This document shows, piece by piece, positions 42,839 to 51,663 of a DNA stretch of 64,000 nt. Positions within the stretch are counted from its first letter, which is position 1. The number at the start of each line of letters is the position of its first letter. Made by a program: the position numbers and the translations under genes. The stretch comes from Paracoccaceae bacterium (lineage in GTDB: Bacteria > Pseudomonadota > Alphaproteobacteria > Rhodobacterales > Rhodobacteraceae): the NCBI GenBank assembly GCA_026989055.1, contig JALSKC010000026.1, positions 16,961 to 80,960 of the forward strand, read 5' to 3'. The notes beneath the pieces were generated by a model. It was not told the DNA's origin. It did not search any database and worked only from the letters and a program-made list of their open reading frames with translations.

Positions 42839-43671
42839 CGCGGTCCCTCGAAATCGCGCTCATGCTCCAGCACCGGCAGCCGGCGGCGCGCGCGGCGCAC
42901 CTCGGCGAGATCCAGATCCACCAGCGTCACCCCGGGCCCCTCCCCGGCATCGGCCAGCACCTCGCCCCAGGGGTTCACCGCCAGGGAATGACCATAGGTC
43001 CGGCGCGGGGTGCCGTGCGAGATCGGGTGCTCCCCGCTCTGGGCCGGCGCCAGGACGAAGCAGCCGGTCTCGATCGCCCGCGCCCGCAGCAGCACATGCC
43101 AGTGGGCTTCTCCGGTGAGCGGGGAAAATGCCGCCGGCACCGCGATGATCTGCGCCCCCGAGCGGGCCAGCCGCCGGAACAGCCGGGGAAAGCGCAGGTC
43201 GTAGCAGATCGTCATACCCACGTCGGCCGGCGCGGTCCGGGCCAGGACCGCCCGCGCGCCGGGCCGGTAGGCGGCAGATTCGCGGAAGGTCTCGCGCGGG
43301 CTCAGCTGCACGTCGAACATGTGGATCTTGTCATAACGGGCGACGACCCCGCCTTCGGGAGACAGCATGAAGGAGCGGTTCGCGAAACGCCCGTCTGGGG
43401 AGTCCGTCTTCACCCCGAGCGAACCGATCAGAAGCCAGACGGAAAGCTCGCGCGCCAGCGCCCGCAGGGCGGCAAGCGTCGGATCGTCGCGCTCGTGGCG
43501 CAGCACCTGTTCCTGCCATGCCCTGTCCTGCGACAGGCAGTTGGTGTTTTCCGGCGTCAGGACGAGCCCGGCCCCCTGCCCCGCCGCTTCCCGGATCAGG
43601 GACTCGGTCAGCGGCAGGTTCGCGGACGGATCGTCCGACACGTTCAGCTGGATCAGCGCCGCGCGCAGCAC
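42835..43671 (-). CDS. Carbon-nitrogen hydrolase (nitrilase superfamily, Nit-like)
   Basis: The catalytic triad is visible as Glu41 (LTPENTN), Lys115 (RYDKIHMFDV) and Cys156 (TICYDLRFP). The RYDKIHMFD and CYDLRFPRLFR segments resemble Nit1/Nit2 deaminated-glutathione or omega-amidases, so repair of deaminated glutathione is a reasonable guess, especially next to a glutaredoxin. It has 278 residues and a GTG start that shares one base with the grxC stop (TAGTG). Confidence 0.92.
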   Translation of the reverse strand: MLRAALIQLNVSDDPSANLPLTESLIREAAGQGAGLVLTPENTNCLSQDRAWQEQVLRHERDDPTLAALRALARELSVWLLIGSLGVKTDSPDGRFANRSFMLSPEGGVVARYDKIHMFDVQLSPRETFRESAAYRPGARAVLARTAPADVGMTICYDLRFPRLFRRLARSGAQIIAVPAAFSPLTGEAHWHVLLRARAIETGCFVLAPAQSGEHPISHGTPRRTYGHSLAVNPWGEVLADAGEGPGVTLVDLDLAEVRRARRRLPVLEHERDFEGPR

Positions 43672-43928
43672 TAGGCCGCCAGCATCTCGTCAAGCTTGCC
43701 GTCCTGTTCCAGTTCGAACAGGTCGTCGCAGCCGCCGACATGCTGCCCGCCGATGAAGATCTGCGGCACCGTGTGCCCGCCGTTGGCGCGCTCCATCATC
43801 TCCCGCCGCCTGTCCGGGTCGACCGAGACATCGTATTCGGTGAAGACGACTCCCTTGCCGGAAAGCAGGCGCTTGGCGGCATGGCAGAAACCGCAAAGCG
43901 GCGACGTGTAGATCTCGACTGGTTTCAT
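43671..43928 (-). CDS. grxC: Glutaredoxin 3
   Basis: A small thiol-disulfide oxidoreductase using glutathione. From MKPVEIYTSP the 85 residues hold the CGFC active site (Cys12, Cys15), the TVPQIFI cis-Pro loop and GGCDDL. It lies 54 bases after comF and overlaps the hydrolase start by one base. An in-frame upstream Met (43973) would add an unrelated extension. Confidence 0.96.
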   Translation of the reverse strand: MKPVEIYTSPLCGFCHAAKRLLSGKGVVFTEYDVSVDPDRRREMMERANGGHTVPQIFIGGQHVGGCDDLFELEQDGKLDEMLAA

Positions 43929-43982
43929 CCTCTGTTTCCCGCTCTGGTGCAGACGAACTGCCGGACGCCGCACTATAGCGTA

Positions 43983-44738
43983 TCAGGCTTCCCGCGCAAC
44001 GCGGGCAAGCGTCGCAACGGATATCCTCCCCGCGCCCGCCGCACGGCAGGCATCGGCTGCCGCCGCCAGCGTGGCGCCAGAGGTCATCACGTCATCCACC
44101 AGCAGGACATCGCGCCCGGCCAGCACCCGACCCAGGCGCCGGTGCGGGACGATCGCCCCCCGCAGATTGACAAACCTCTGGCGGCGGTTCAGCCCTTCCT
44201 GGCGGCGGCCGGGGCGATCGCGCACCAGCGCCTGCGGCTGGATCTCCAGGCCGGACAGCCTCGCCAGCCCGGCCGCGAGAAGCGCCGCCTGGTTGAACTT
44301 GCGCTGCCACAGGCGCCGCCTGTGCAGCGGCACCGGAACGATGATCATGCCGTCATCCAGGATCGGCCGGACCGCCTCCATCAGCCAGCGGGCCGCAGGG
44401 CGCGCCAGCTCGGGCCGGTCGCCATGTTTCAACGCGAGAACCAGCCGCCGGGCATTGCCCGAATACAGCAGCGCCGCCCGTCCGCGGCTCCAGGGGCGCT
44501 CGGTGGCGAGGCAGTCATCGCAGAGCGCAGGTGGCTCGGCCCGCGCGCCGCCCTTTCGCGCGCGGTCCGGCCCGGGGGTGCAATCCTCCATCAGCGGCGC
44601 GCCGCATTTGTCGCAGACCGGCCCGGCGACGAACGGCGTGTCGCGCCAGCAGGGCCCGCACAGGGCGCCCGCCGTGGCAACCGGCGCATCGCAGCAGAGG
44701 CAGTGATCCGGAAAGATGACCTTCAGCAGGTTTTGCAA
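43983..44738 (-). CDS. comF: ComF-family phosphoribosyltransferase-like protein
   Basis: It has an N-terminal zinc-ribbon-like cluster (LCCDAP, CGPCW, CDKCGAP, CDDC) and a C-terminal PRTase domain with the PRPP loop VLLVDDVMTSGATL. It is required for DNA uptake in competent bacteria, and may have a nucleotide-related or DNA-processing role elsewhere. TTG at 44738 was chosen because GAGG lies five bases before it; a GTG ten codons upstream is the alternative. It has 251 residues and heads the comF-grxC-hydrolase-marR run, divergent from the methyltransferase-like gene. Confidence 0.9.
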   Translation of the reverse strand: MQNLLKVIFPDHCLCCDAPVATAGALCGPCWRDTPFVAGPVCDKCGAPLMEDCTPGPDRARKGGARAEPPALCDDCLATERPWSRGRAALLYSGNARRLVLALKHGDRPELARPAARWLMEAVRPILDDGMIIVPVPLHRRRLWQRKFNQAALLAAGLARLSGLEIQPQALVRDRPGRRQEGLNRRQRFVNLRGAIVPHRRLGRVLAGRDVLLVDDVMTSGATLAAAADACRAAGAGRISVATLARVAREA

Positions 44739-44761
44739 TCCGCCCTCATCGGCAATATGTC
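44733..44761 (+). promoter_or_regulatory. Promoter for the methyltransferase-like gene
   Basis: TTGCAA (44733-44738), 17 bases, TATGTC (44756-44761). It overlaps the first codon of comF on the other strand and leaves a leader of about 54 bases. Confidence 0.4.
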
Positions 44762-44820
44762 TCCTCACTCCCGCGGCCTTGCGCGCCGCGGCAGCGTTTC
44801 CAGCCGACCGGAGCCCGCCG

Positions 44821-45672
44821 ATGCCCCCTCGCCCGAAACTCACCGACCGCGCCGCCCTCCGGCGGCACCGCGCCCGCGCGCTTGCCGCCGGAACGGGGGC
44901 GGACTTCCTGCACCGCAGAGCCGTTTCCGAGATCAAGGAAAGACTGGCACTGGTTAACAGAACCTTTACGAAAGCGGCGCTCGTCACCGGAATGCCGCAG
45001 CTCTGGCAGAAAGCCTTTCCCCGGGCCCGGATCATTGCCGATACCGAAGTCCTGGATCTGCGCGAAGCGGAACACGACCTGGTGATCCACGCCCTCGCCC
45101 TGCACTGGGCGAACGATCCGGTGGGCCAGATCGTCCAGTCGCGCCTGGCGCTCGAACCGGACGGGATGTTCCTGGGCATCACTTTCGGCGGTGCAACCCT
45201 GACCGAGCTGCGCCAGGCGCTGGCAGAGGCGGAAACCGCCGTGACCGGCGGCCTGTCGCCACGGGTGGCACCGATGGCCGATATCCGCGAACTGGGCAGC
45301 CTTCTGCAGCGGGCCGGCCTCGCCATGCCGGTGGCCGATTCGCTGCGGATCGATGTCCGCTACCGCTCGTTGCGCCGCCTGCTGCACGATCTGCGCGCGA
45401 TCGGCGAGACCAACGCCCTGGCCGCGCGCGAGCGCCGCCCCATGCCCCGCGCTCTGCTGCGGGAAACCGAGCGGCGCTACCGCAGCCGCTTTGCCGATGG
45501 CGAAGGCCTGATCGCCACCTTCGAGCTGATCGTGCTGACCGGCTGGGCCCCGGCCCCCGGCCAGCCCGTTCCGCTGCGCCCCGGCTCGGCCAGCGCCAGA
45601 CTGGCCGATGCGCTGGGAACCCGGGAATATCCCCTGGGCGAACCGGCCCGGCCGCGCCGCTCCCCGGGATGA
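44821..45672 (+). CDS. BioC/NDUFAF5-like methyltransferase-family protein with degenerate SAM loop
   Basis: A 283-residue protein with the overall layout of the BioC/NDUFAF5 group: RALAAGTGADFLHRRAVSEIKERL at the N-terminus, VLDLREAEHDLVIHALALHWANDPVG in the middle (motif IV-like), GMFLGITFGG, then a C-terminal helical lid. Where motif I should read D-x-G-x-G there is ALVTGMPQLW instead, so SAM binding may be altered. NDUFAF5 acts on complex I assembly, and this is an inference only. ATG 44821 is preceded by GGAG. Lies next to comF and grxC. Confidence 0.78.
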   Translation: MPPRPKLTDRAALRRHRARALAAGTGADFLHRRAVSEIKERLALVNRTFTKAALVTGMPQLWQKAFPRARIIADTEVLDLREAEHDLVIHALALHWANDPVGQIVQSRLALEPDGMFLGITFGGATLTELRQALAEAETAVTGGLSPRVAPMADIRELGSLLQRAGLAMPVADSLRIDVRYRSLRRLLHDLRAIGETNALAARERRPMPRALLRETERRYRSRFADGEGLIATFELIVLTGWAPAPGQPVPLRPGSASARLADALGTREYPLGEPARPRRSPG

Positions 45673-45681
45673 ACAGCACCC

Positions 45682-45709
45682 TTGAACCCCGGCAAAAACC
45701 CGCTATTGC
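45682..45709 (+). promoter_or_regulatory. Predicted hemH promoter
   Basis: TTGAAC (45682-45687), 16 bases, TATTGC (45704-45709). It lies 30 bases before the hemH ATG. Confidence 0.45.
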
Positions 45710-45739
45710 CGGGCATGTCGGAAAACGGGGAACCACGCC

Positions 45740-46810
45740 ATGACCACGGAACCGGAACCGCCCGCCACGTCAGCTTCCGCAGAAACGTCAGCTTCCGCAG
45801 AGACGGCCGGAACCGGGCCGGAGCGGATCGGTGTCCTGCTGGCCAACCTGGGCACCCCGGACGGCACCGACTACTGGTCGATGCGGCGCTACCTGAACCA
45901 GTTCCTCTCGGACAGGCGGGTCATCGACTACCCGGCCTGGAAATGGCAGCCGCTGCTGCAGACGGTGATCCTGACCAGACGGCCCTTCTCCTCGGGGCGG
46001 GCCTATCGCTCGATCTGGAACACCGAGGCAGACGAAAGCCCGCTGATGACGATCACCAGAGCGCAGACGGAAAAGCTGGCCGCCGCGCTGGCGCCCGAGT
46101 TCGGCGCCCGCGTCGAGGTCGATTTCTGCATGCGCTACGGCAACCCCTCCACCGCGTCGCGCCTGCAGGCCCTGCTCGGGCGCGGCTGCCGGAAGATCCT
46201 GTTCTTCCCGCTGTATCCGCAATATGCGGGCGCGACGACCGCCACCGCGAATGACGAGTTCTTCCGTGCCCTGATGCGCCAGGCATGGCAGCCGGCAGTG
46301 CGCACCGTGCCGGCCTACTGCGACGATGCCGCCTATATCGGGGCGCTGGCCGAATCCGTCGAACGCACCCTGGCCGACGCGCCACACCCGCCCGAACTCC
46401 TGATCGCCTCCTACCACGGGATGCCCGAGCGCTACCGCACCCGGGGAGACCCCTATCACGACCAGTGCCAGCGGACATCCCGGCTGCTGCAAAGGCGTCT
46501 CGGCTGGCCCGAAGGCCGGATCGTGACCACCTTCCAGTCGCGCTTCGGCCCCGAGGAATGGCTGAAACCCTATACCGTGGACGAGGTGGCCCGCCTGGCC
46601 CGCGCCGGGCACCGGAGCATCGCCGTGATCGCGCCGGCCTTTTCTGCCGACTGCCTGGAAACCCTCGAAGAGATCAACGAGGAGATCCGCGAAAGCTTCC
46701 TGCAGGCCGGAGGAGAAAGCTTCACCTACATCCCCTGCCTGAACGACGACGACGCCCATATCGCCGCCTTGGCGGGCATCGTGCGCCGGAACCTCGCCGG
46801 CTGGATCTGA
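45740..46810 (+). CDS. hemH: Ferrochelatase HemH
   Basis: Inserts Fe2+ into protoporphyrin IX as the last step of heme synthesis. The 356 residues show VLLANLGTPDGTDYWSMRRYL at the N-terminus, the LIASYHGMPERY motif with the catalytic His, TFQSRFGPEEWLKPYT, and the C-terminal APAFSADCLETLEEI. The first ~25 residues hold a tandem duplication (TSASAE twice) absent from the catalytic fold. Promoter TTGAAC-16-TATTGC lies just upstream. Confidence 0.97.
   Translation: MTTEPEPPATSASAETSASAETAGTGPERIGVLLANLGTPDGTDYWSMRRYLNQFLSDRRVIDYPAWKWQPLLQTVILTRRPFSSGRAYRSIWNTEADESPLMTITRAQTEKLAAALAPEFGARVEVDFCMRYGNPSTASRLQALLGRGCRKILFFPLYPQYAGATTATANDEFFRALMRQAWQPAVRTVPAYCDDAAYIGALAESVERTLADAPHPPELLIASYHGMPERYRTRGDPYHDQCQRTSRLLQRRLGWPEGRIVTTFQSRFGPEEWLKPYTVDEVARLARAGHRSIAVIAPAFSADCLETLEEINEEIRESFLQAGGESFTYIPCLNDDDAHIAALAGIVRRNLAGWI
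45767..45802. repeat. 18-bp tandem duplication in the hemH start region
   Basis: ACGTCAGCTTCCGCAGAA at 45767-45784 is repeated at 45785-45802 with one mismatch. It encodes TSASAE twice in the N-terminal extension. Confidence 0.9.
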
Positions 46811-47302
46811 CAGCCCGCTCCGCGGGCGGGCGAGCGGGCAGAACCCGCATGCGCCCGGGCGGTCGTGATCACCAACCCCGACATGTGGGTCCCCCGACAT
46901 ATGGGCCTCGGTCGGCGGAACCTGCATATGCCCGGAAACGCGCGCTCGGCAAACCGCCGGACGGAGGCCCGCCCGGACGGAACCGCGGCTGCCGCCGTCG
47001 GGGCGCCCCCCTCAGGCGGCCGCCAGGGAAGTGTTCAGGGAAATGATTCGGAGCGGCGATGAGCGGGACGATGCTGCCGCTGTCGGCAGAAAAGGGATGC
47101 CGGGAAAAAAGATGGCGAAAGATGCCGCTGTCGTGCAGACGCCGCACAGCGCGCGCCCGCGAGCGCCGCACAGGCAGGCAGTGCCGCAAGAAGACCGCCC
47201 GAGAGGGCACAAAAGAGAACAGGGGGCGCCCGCCGCGGGATCGCCCCCTGCCTCCATTCGCTCCGGGAACACGCTCCGGAAACGCGTTCCCGCGTCGGTC
47301 GC
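46811..47302. other. Convergent gap between hemH and the small membrane protein gene
   Basis: GCCCGC (46813-46818) and GCGGGC (46822-46827) form a hairpin immediately after the hemH stop. Two near-identical 17-base direct repeats (46877-46893 and 46893-46909, about 14 of 17 matches) follow. Further on is the terminator at 47211-47250. Open frames here look like noise. Confidence 0.4.
47211..47250 (-). terminator. Intrinsic terminator of the small membrane protein gene
   Basis: On the minus strand CAGGGGGCG (47250-47242) pairs with CGCCCCCTG (47228-47220) around a 13-base loop, then TTCTCTTTT follows. It ends the transcript 53 bases past the stop. Confidence 0.7.
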
Positions 47303-47488
47303 TCAGCCGGCGACGGCGGCGGCGACCAGCAGCAGCAGGATCAGCGGAACCAGCATCCCGCCGGCCGAGGAGGCCGCGGTTTCTTCCACGATGACCGGCG
47401 CCTCCATGACCGGGGCTTCCAGGCCACCGGCCACGGCGGCGGTGGCGGCAACTGCGACGATGGCAGCGGCAAGTGCGATCTTCTTCAT
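47303..47488 (-). CDS. Small exported protein with a C-terminal membrane helix
   Basis: A 61-residue protein with a signal-like N-terminus (MKKIALAAAIVAVAATAAVA, cleavage near AGG) followed by a short acidic segment (EAPVMEAPVIVEE) and a hydrophobic C-terminal helix of about 14 residues (LVPLILLLLVAAAVAG). A strong GGAGG site precedes the ATG. Small proteins of this kind beside hemH are, as far as I recall, common in Rhodobacterales; the function is unknown. It faces hemH convergently, so no co-transcription. Confidence 0.8.
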   Translation of the reverse strand: MKKIALAAAIVAVAATAAVAGGLEAPVMEAPVIVEETAASSAGGMLVPLILLLLVAAAVAG

Positions 47489-47789
47489 TGTATCCTCCAG
47501 GTAAGCCGACAGCGGAAACAGCCCCGCAACGGCAAATGAGATGCGTGTAAAGCCTATATGCAACTAGAGATGCCGGAATCCAGAAAAAACTTTCCGCCCC
47601 GGCAAGAGTTCGCGCGCCTTGTCGTCAAATAAGCAACACTTGCCCGCCCGCGCGGCCCCAGCCCCGGCCCGGAAGCCGCCGTCGGGCGGCATGCGCTCTC
47701 ATCGAGGTCTTGTGTATTTGAACCCGCCCCGCCGACAGGCTAAGGCTGTCCGGGATGCAGCAGACGAATGCAACGAGCGGTGGCATGAG
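47489..47789. other. Divergent promoter region, small protein and CAP lipoprotein genes
   Basis: The 301 bases contain an AT-rich patch (about 47535-47590, with CATATA and TTTACA on the minus strand) that must carry the small-protein promoter, although I cannot pick one pair of boxes. The CAP promoter is at 47718-47746. A GAATC (GANTC, potential CcrM site) lies at 47576-47580. Confidence 0.4.
47718..47746 (+). promoter_or_regulatory. Possible promoter for the CAP lipoprotein gene
   Basis: TTGAAC (47718-47723), 17 bases, TAAGGC (47741-47746), giving a leader of about 37 bases. Confidence 0.35.
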
Positions 47790-48314
47790 ATGATCCGTTT
47801 CCTCGCGGTTTCCCTGGCGGCCGGGGCCATCCTTTCGGCCTGCGCCGCGCCGACCACGACCTTCGGCCCCGACGGCAAGCCCCTGCCCAAGATATACCGG
47901 ATCGCGCCGGGCGACACGGCGGAGATCGAATTCCGGATGCTCGATTCGATCAACGCGCTGCGCCGGGCCGCCGGGCTGGCGCCGGTCGAGCTGGACCCGC
48001 TGCTCAACGCCGCCGCCGCCACCCATTCGCGCGACATGTCGATCCAGAACCGCCCATGGCATTTCGGCTCGGACGGTTCCTCCCCGCTCGAGCGGGCGCG
48101 CCGGGTCGGCTTCGCCGGCGATGTCCTGGGCGAGAACATCTCGGAATCCTATGAAACCGAGCTGCAGACCCTGGCCGCCTGGATGGAGCAGCCGGACACC
48201 CGCGCCGTGATCATGGACCCGAAGGCACGCAAGATCGGCTTTGCCTGGTTCCAGGAGCCCAACGGCAAGATCTGGTGGACCCTGGTCACCGGCACCCCGA
48301 TCACCGGCAGCTGA
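47790..48314 (+). CDS. CAP (SCP/PR-1) domain lipoprotein
   Basis: A 174-residue secreted protein. The signal MIRFLAVSLAAGAILSAC ends in a lipobox with Cys18, so it should be a lipoprotein. The CAP domain shows LNAAAATHSRDMSIQNRPWHFG (His pair and acid pair), GENISE and KIGFAWF. Its family includes calcium-dependent proteins of unknown enzyme role in bacteria. ATG 47790 was chosen because the open frame's upstream 57 codons cover the promoter. Confidence 0.88.
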   Translation: MIRFLAVSLAAGAILSACAAPTTTFGPDGKPLPKIYRIAPGDTAEIEFRMLDSINALRRAAGLAPVELDPLLNAAAATHSRDMSIQNRPWHFGSDGSSPLERARRVGFAGDVLGENISESYETELQTLAAWMEQPDTRAVIMDPKARKIGFAWFQEPNGKIWWTLVTGTPITGS

Positions 48315-48451
48315 GCCCCGCTCCGCCGGCGCGGCAAGCCGGCAAGGCCGCGACCGACCGCGCGACCCGGCACGCCGCCATTCCGGCCGCGCCGCCATTC
48401 CGGCGCGCGGCGGCCCGGCCCCGGGGCAAGGCCGCGGGCAGCTGCGGGCGG

Positions 48452-50410
48452 CTACACGTCCAGTTCTTCCACGAAGCGCGCGTTCTCCTGGATGTACTGG
48501 AAGCGCAGCTCGGGCTTCCTGCCCATCAGCCGCTCCACCAGTGCCGCCGTCTCGCCCGGCTCGTCCTCGTCGATGGTCACCCGGATCAGCTTGCGGGTGT
48601 CGGGGTTCATGGTGGTTTCCTTCAGGTCCTTGGCGTCCATCTCGCCCAGGCCCTTGAAACGGCTCACCTCGATCTTGCCCCGCCCGCCCAGGCCGCGCGC
48701 GAGCCAGGCGTCGCGTTCGGCCTCGTCCAGGGCATAGACGCGCCTGGCCCCCTGGGTCAGGCGGTAGAGCGGCGGACAGGCGAGATACAGATGGCCCGCG
48801 TCGATCAGCGGGCGCATCTGGGTGAAGAAGAAGGTCATCAGGAGGCTGGCGATATGGGCCCCGTCCACGTCGGCGTCAGTCATGATGATGATCCTGTCGT
48901 AGCGCAGGTCGTCGAGGTTGAACCGCGTGCCCATGCCCACGCCCAGCGCCTGGCACAGGTCGTTGATCTCGGCGTTCTGGCCCAGCCTGGACGAGGCCGC
49001 CCCCAGCACGTTGAGGATCTTTCCGCGCAGCGGCAACAGCGCCTGGGTGCGCCGGTCGCGTGCCATCTTGGCCGAGCCGCCGGCGCTGTCGCCCTCGACG
49101 ATGAACAGCTCGGTGCCCTCGCGGCTGCGCGCGGAGCAGTCCACCAGCTTGCCCGGCAGGCGCAGCTTTCTGGTGGCGGACTTGCGCGCGGTTTCCTTCT
49201 CGGCGCGCCGGCGCAGACGCTCCTCGGCGCGCAGCACCAGGAAATCGAGGATCGCGCCGGCCGATTTCGTGTCGGCCGCCAGCCAGTTGTCGAAATGGTC
49301 GCGCACCGCGTTTTCCACCATCCTCTGGGCGCTTTCGGTGGACAGGCGGTCCTTGGTCTGGCCCACGAAGGCCGGATCGCGGATGAATACGGAAATCAGC
49401 GCACACCCCCCCGCGATCAGGTCTTCGCGGGTGATCTGGCCCGCCTTGCGGTTGCCGGCCAGGTCTCCGTAGGCGCGGATGCCCTTGAGGATCGCCGCCC
49501 AGAAGCCGGCCTCATGGGTGCCGCCCTCGGGCGTGGGCACGGTGTTGCAGTAGCTGTGGATGAACCCGTCGCGCGCCGGCGTCCAGTTGATCGCCCATTC
49601 CACGAAGCCCGGCTCGCCGAACTTTTCCCGGAACTCCACCTTGCCGGCGAAGGGGCGCTCGGCATAGGTGGCGGCCCCGCCCAGGGCCTCTCCCAGGTAG
49701 TCGGCCAGCCCGCCGGGGAAGTGGAAGACCGCCTCGCGCGGGGTGTCGCCGTCCTCCACGGCGGATTTCCAGCGGATCTCCACCCCCGAGAACAGATAGG
49801 CCTTGGAGCGGGCCATCTGCATCAGCCGTGCGGGGCGGAACTTCAGCTGCCCGAAGATCTCCGGATCGGGGTGAAAGGTGACGGAGGTGCCGCGGCGGTT
49901 GGGGGCGGGCCCCACCTTCTGCAACGGCCCGGTGGGCAGCCCGCGGGAGAATTCCTGGGCGAACAGCTCGCGCCCCCTGGCCACCTCTACCCGCAGCCGG
50001 TCGGAGAGCGCGTTCACCACCGATACCCCCACCCCGTGCAGCCCGCCCGAGGTCTGGTAGGCCTTGCCGGAAAACTTGCCGCCCGCGTGCAGCGTGCACA
50101 GGATGACCTCGAGCGCGGATTTCTCGGGGAATTTCGGGTGCGGGTCCACCGGAATGCCGCGACCGTTGTCGCGGATGGTAACCGAGCGATCGGCGTGCAG
50201 CTCCACCTCGATCCGGCTGGCGTGGCCGGCCACCGCCTCGTCCATGGCGTTGTCGAGCACCTCGGCCACCAGGTGGTGCAGCGCACGCGCGTCGGTGCCG
50301 CCGATATACATCCCCGGCCGCTTGCGCACCGGCTCCAGCCCCTCGAGAACCTCGATGGAGCGGGCATCGTAGCCCTGCGGGTCGGATGCGGCGAGAAGAT
50401 CGTCTGCCAT
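48452..50410 (-). CDS. parE: DNA topoisomerase IV subunit B ParE
   Basis: ATPase subunit of the decatenating type II topoisomerase. The 652 residues contain GHKL motifs (EVLDNAMDEA, DNGRGIP, GLHGVG), and the TOPRIM EGDSAGGSAK and DADVDGAHI elements. The absence of the long GyrB insert and the PDPHPKFPEKSALEV-type signature argue for ParE rather than GyrB. Start MADDLLAASDPQ. A promoter TTGCAC-18-TGTAAT is upstream, overlapping no gene. Confidence 0.96.
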   Translation of the reverse strand: MADDLLAASDPQGYDARSIEVLEGLEPVRKRPGMYIGGTDARALHHLVAEVLDNAMDEAVAGHASRIEVELHADRSVTIRDNGRGIPVDPHPKFPEKSALEVILCTLHAGGKFSGKAYQTSGGLHGVGVSVVNALSDRLRVEVARGRELFAQEFSRGLPTGPLQKVGPAPNRRGTSVTFHPDPEIFGQLKFRPARLMQMARSKAYLFSGVEIRWKSAVEDGDTPREAVFHFPGGLADYLGEALGGAATYAERPFAGKVEFREKFGEPGFVEWAINWTPARDGFIHSYCNTVPTPEGGTHEAGFWAAILKGIRAYGDLAGNRKAGQITREDLIAGGCALISVFIRDPAFVGQTKDRLSTESAQRMVENAVRDHFDNWLAADTKSAGAILDFLVLRAEERLRRRAEKETARKSATRKLRLPGKLVDCSARSREGTELFIVEGDSAGGSAKMARDRRTQALLPLRGKILNVLGAASSRLGQNAEINDLCQALGVGMGTRFNLDDLRYDRIIIMTDADVDGAHIASLLMTFFFTQMRPLIDAGHLYLACPPLYRLTQGARRVYALDEAERDAWLARGLGGRGKIEVSRFKGLGEMDAKDLKETTMNPDTRKLIRVTIDEDEPGETAALVERLMGRKPELRFQYIQENARFVEELDV

Positions 50411-50446
50411 TGCGCTGCTCTTGCCTGTCGGTCCTGCCTGGCCACG

Positions 50447-50476
50447 ATTACACCACGAATGGCCGGGCCGGTGCAA
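50447..50476 (-). promoter_or_regulatory. Predicted parE promoter
   Basis: Minus strand TTGCAC (50471-50476), 18 bases, TGTAAT (50447-50452). The leader would be about 30 bases. Confidence 0.5.
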
Positions 50477-50523
50477 AGGGAAAAGGCGTGCCCCGCTTGC
50501 CGCCCGGCGGCCCCCGCCGCTCC

Positions 50524-51606
50524 TCAACCCTGCCGGTCCGTGCCCCGCCCCGACCAGCGCGCGAGAATCTCGGCCGCATCCTGCCGCCCCCCTGCGCCGA
50601 CGGCCCGCCCCGGCGTGCGCGAAAGGCGCGGGGCCGGGTTCGGTCCGTGCGCTCCGAATACCTCTCGCGCCCGCATGTGCGGGGCCTTGCGGGCCTCGTC
50701 GATGGAAAACACCGGGCTGACGCAGGCATCGGTCCCCTCGAAGCGTGCCACCCATTCGTCGCGCGAACGGGTGGCGAAAACCCCGGCCAGGCGGGCGCGC
50801 ATCACCGGCCAGTCGGCCACCGCCATCTGCGCCGGCATGTCCGAGATCCCCAGCCCCTCCAGCAGCGCCTCCCAGAACTTTCCCTCGATCGCCCCCACCG
50901 CCACATGCCCGCCGCAGGCGCAGCGGTAGGTGGTGTAGAAGGGCGCCGCCCCGTCCAGCAGGTTGGCCTGCCGCCGGTCGGTCCAGAGCCCGGCGGCGCG
51001 CAGCGAATGGATCATCGTCGCCAGATGCGAAACCCCGTCCACGATCGCCGCATCCACCACCTGCCCGCGCCCCGAGCGCGTCGCCTCCAGCAGCGCGCAG
51101 ACCATGCCGAAGGCCAGGTAGATGCCCCCGCCCCCGAAATCGCCCAGCAGGTTGAGCGGCACCGCCGGATCCTCGCCACCGATCGCATGCAGCATTCCGG
51201 TGAGCGCGATGTAATTGATGTCATGGCCCGCGCGCGCGGCCAGCGGCCCCTGCTGCCCCCAGCCCGTCATCCGCCCGTATACCAGCCGAGGGTTCGCCGC
51301 GAGCATCTCCTCCGGCCCCAGCCCGAGCCGTTCCATCACCCCGGGGCGCATCCCCTCGATCACCCCGTCGGCCCGCGAGATCAGGGCGCGCGCCGCCCCC
51401 TGCCCGCCTTCCGACTTCAGATCCAGCTCGACAAACCCGCGCCCGCGCTCCAGCAGGTCAGGCTCCTGCGGGATCAGCGGCCGCGCACCGGGGCGTGTGA
51501 TGCGCACAACCTCGGCCCCGAAATCGGCCAGCGTCATCGCGGCAAAGGGCGTCGGCCCGAGCCCGGCCATTTCGACAATGCGAATACCCGCCAACGGTCC
51601 GGCCAT
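50524..51606 (-). CDS. CaiB/BaiF family CoA-transferase (alpha-methylacyl-CoA racemase-like)
   Basis: A family III CoA-transferase of 360 residues. It starts [24 protein letters not shown], with [18 protein letters not shown] and the catalytic-region [17 protein letters not shown] and [11 protein letters not shown]. The GHDINY and MTGWGQ segments resemble alpha-methylacyl-CoA racemases (Amacr/Mcr) more than formyl-CoA transferases. The role is probably branched-chain acyl-CoA epimerisation or CoA exchange. It lies between lolD and parE on the same strand without close overlap. Confidence 0.88.
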   Translation of the reverse strand: MAGPLAGIRIVEMAGLGPTPFAAMTLADFGAEVVRITRPGARPLIPQEPDLLERGRGFVELDLKSEGGQGAARALISRADGVIEGMRPGVMERLGLGPEEMLAANPRLVYGRMTGWGQQGPLAARAGHDINYIALTGMLHAIGGEDPAVPLNLLGDFGGGGIYLAFGMVCALLEATRSGRGQVVDAAIVDGVSHLATMIHSLRAAGLWTDRRQANLLDGAAPFYTTYRCACGGHVAVGAIEGKFWEALLEGLGISDMPAQMAVADWPVMRARLAGVFATRSRDEWVARFEGTDACVSPVFSIDEARKAPHMRAREVFGAHGPNPAPRLSRTPGRAVGAGGRQDAAEILARWSGRGTDRQG

Positions 51607-51663
51607 GACGCGCTCCCCTGTTCATCTTGCTTCAAATACTCAAAACCGGTGGCGCCGCAGGCG

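Noticed and set aside
46877..46909. Near-direct repeats as a CRISPR-like element
   Set aside because: Only two adjacent imperfect copies, with no spacer of regular length and no cas genes.
46811..47302. Open frames in the hemH downstream gap
   Set aside because: Arg/Pro/Gly-rich composition without initiation signals or conservation cues.
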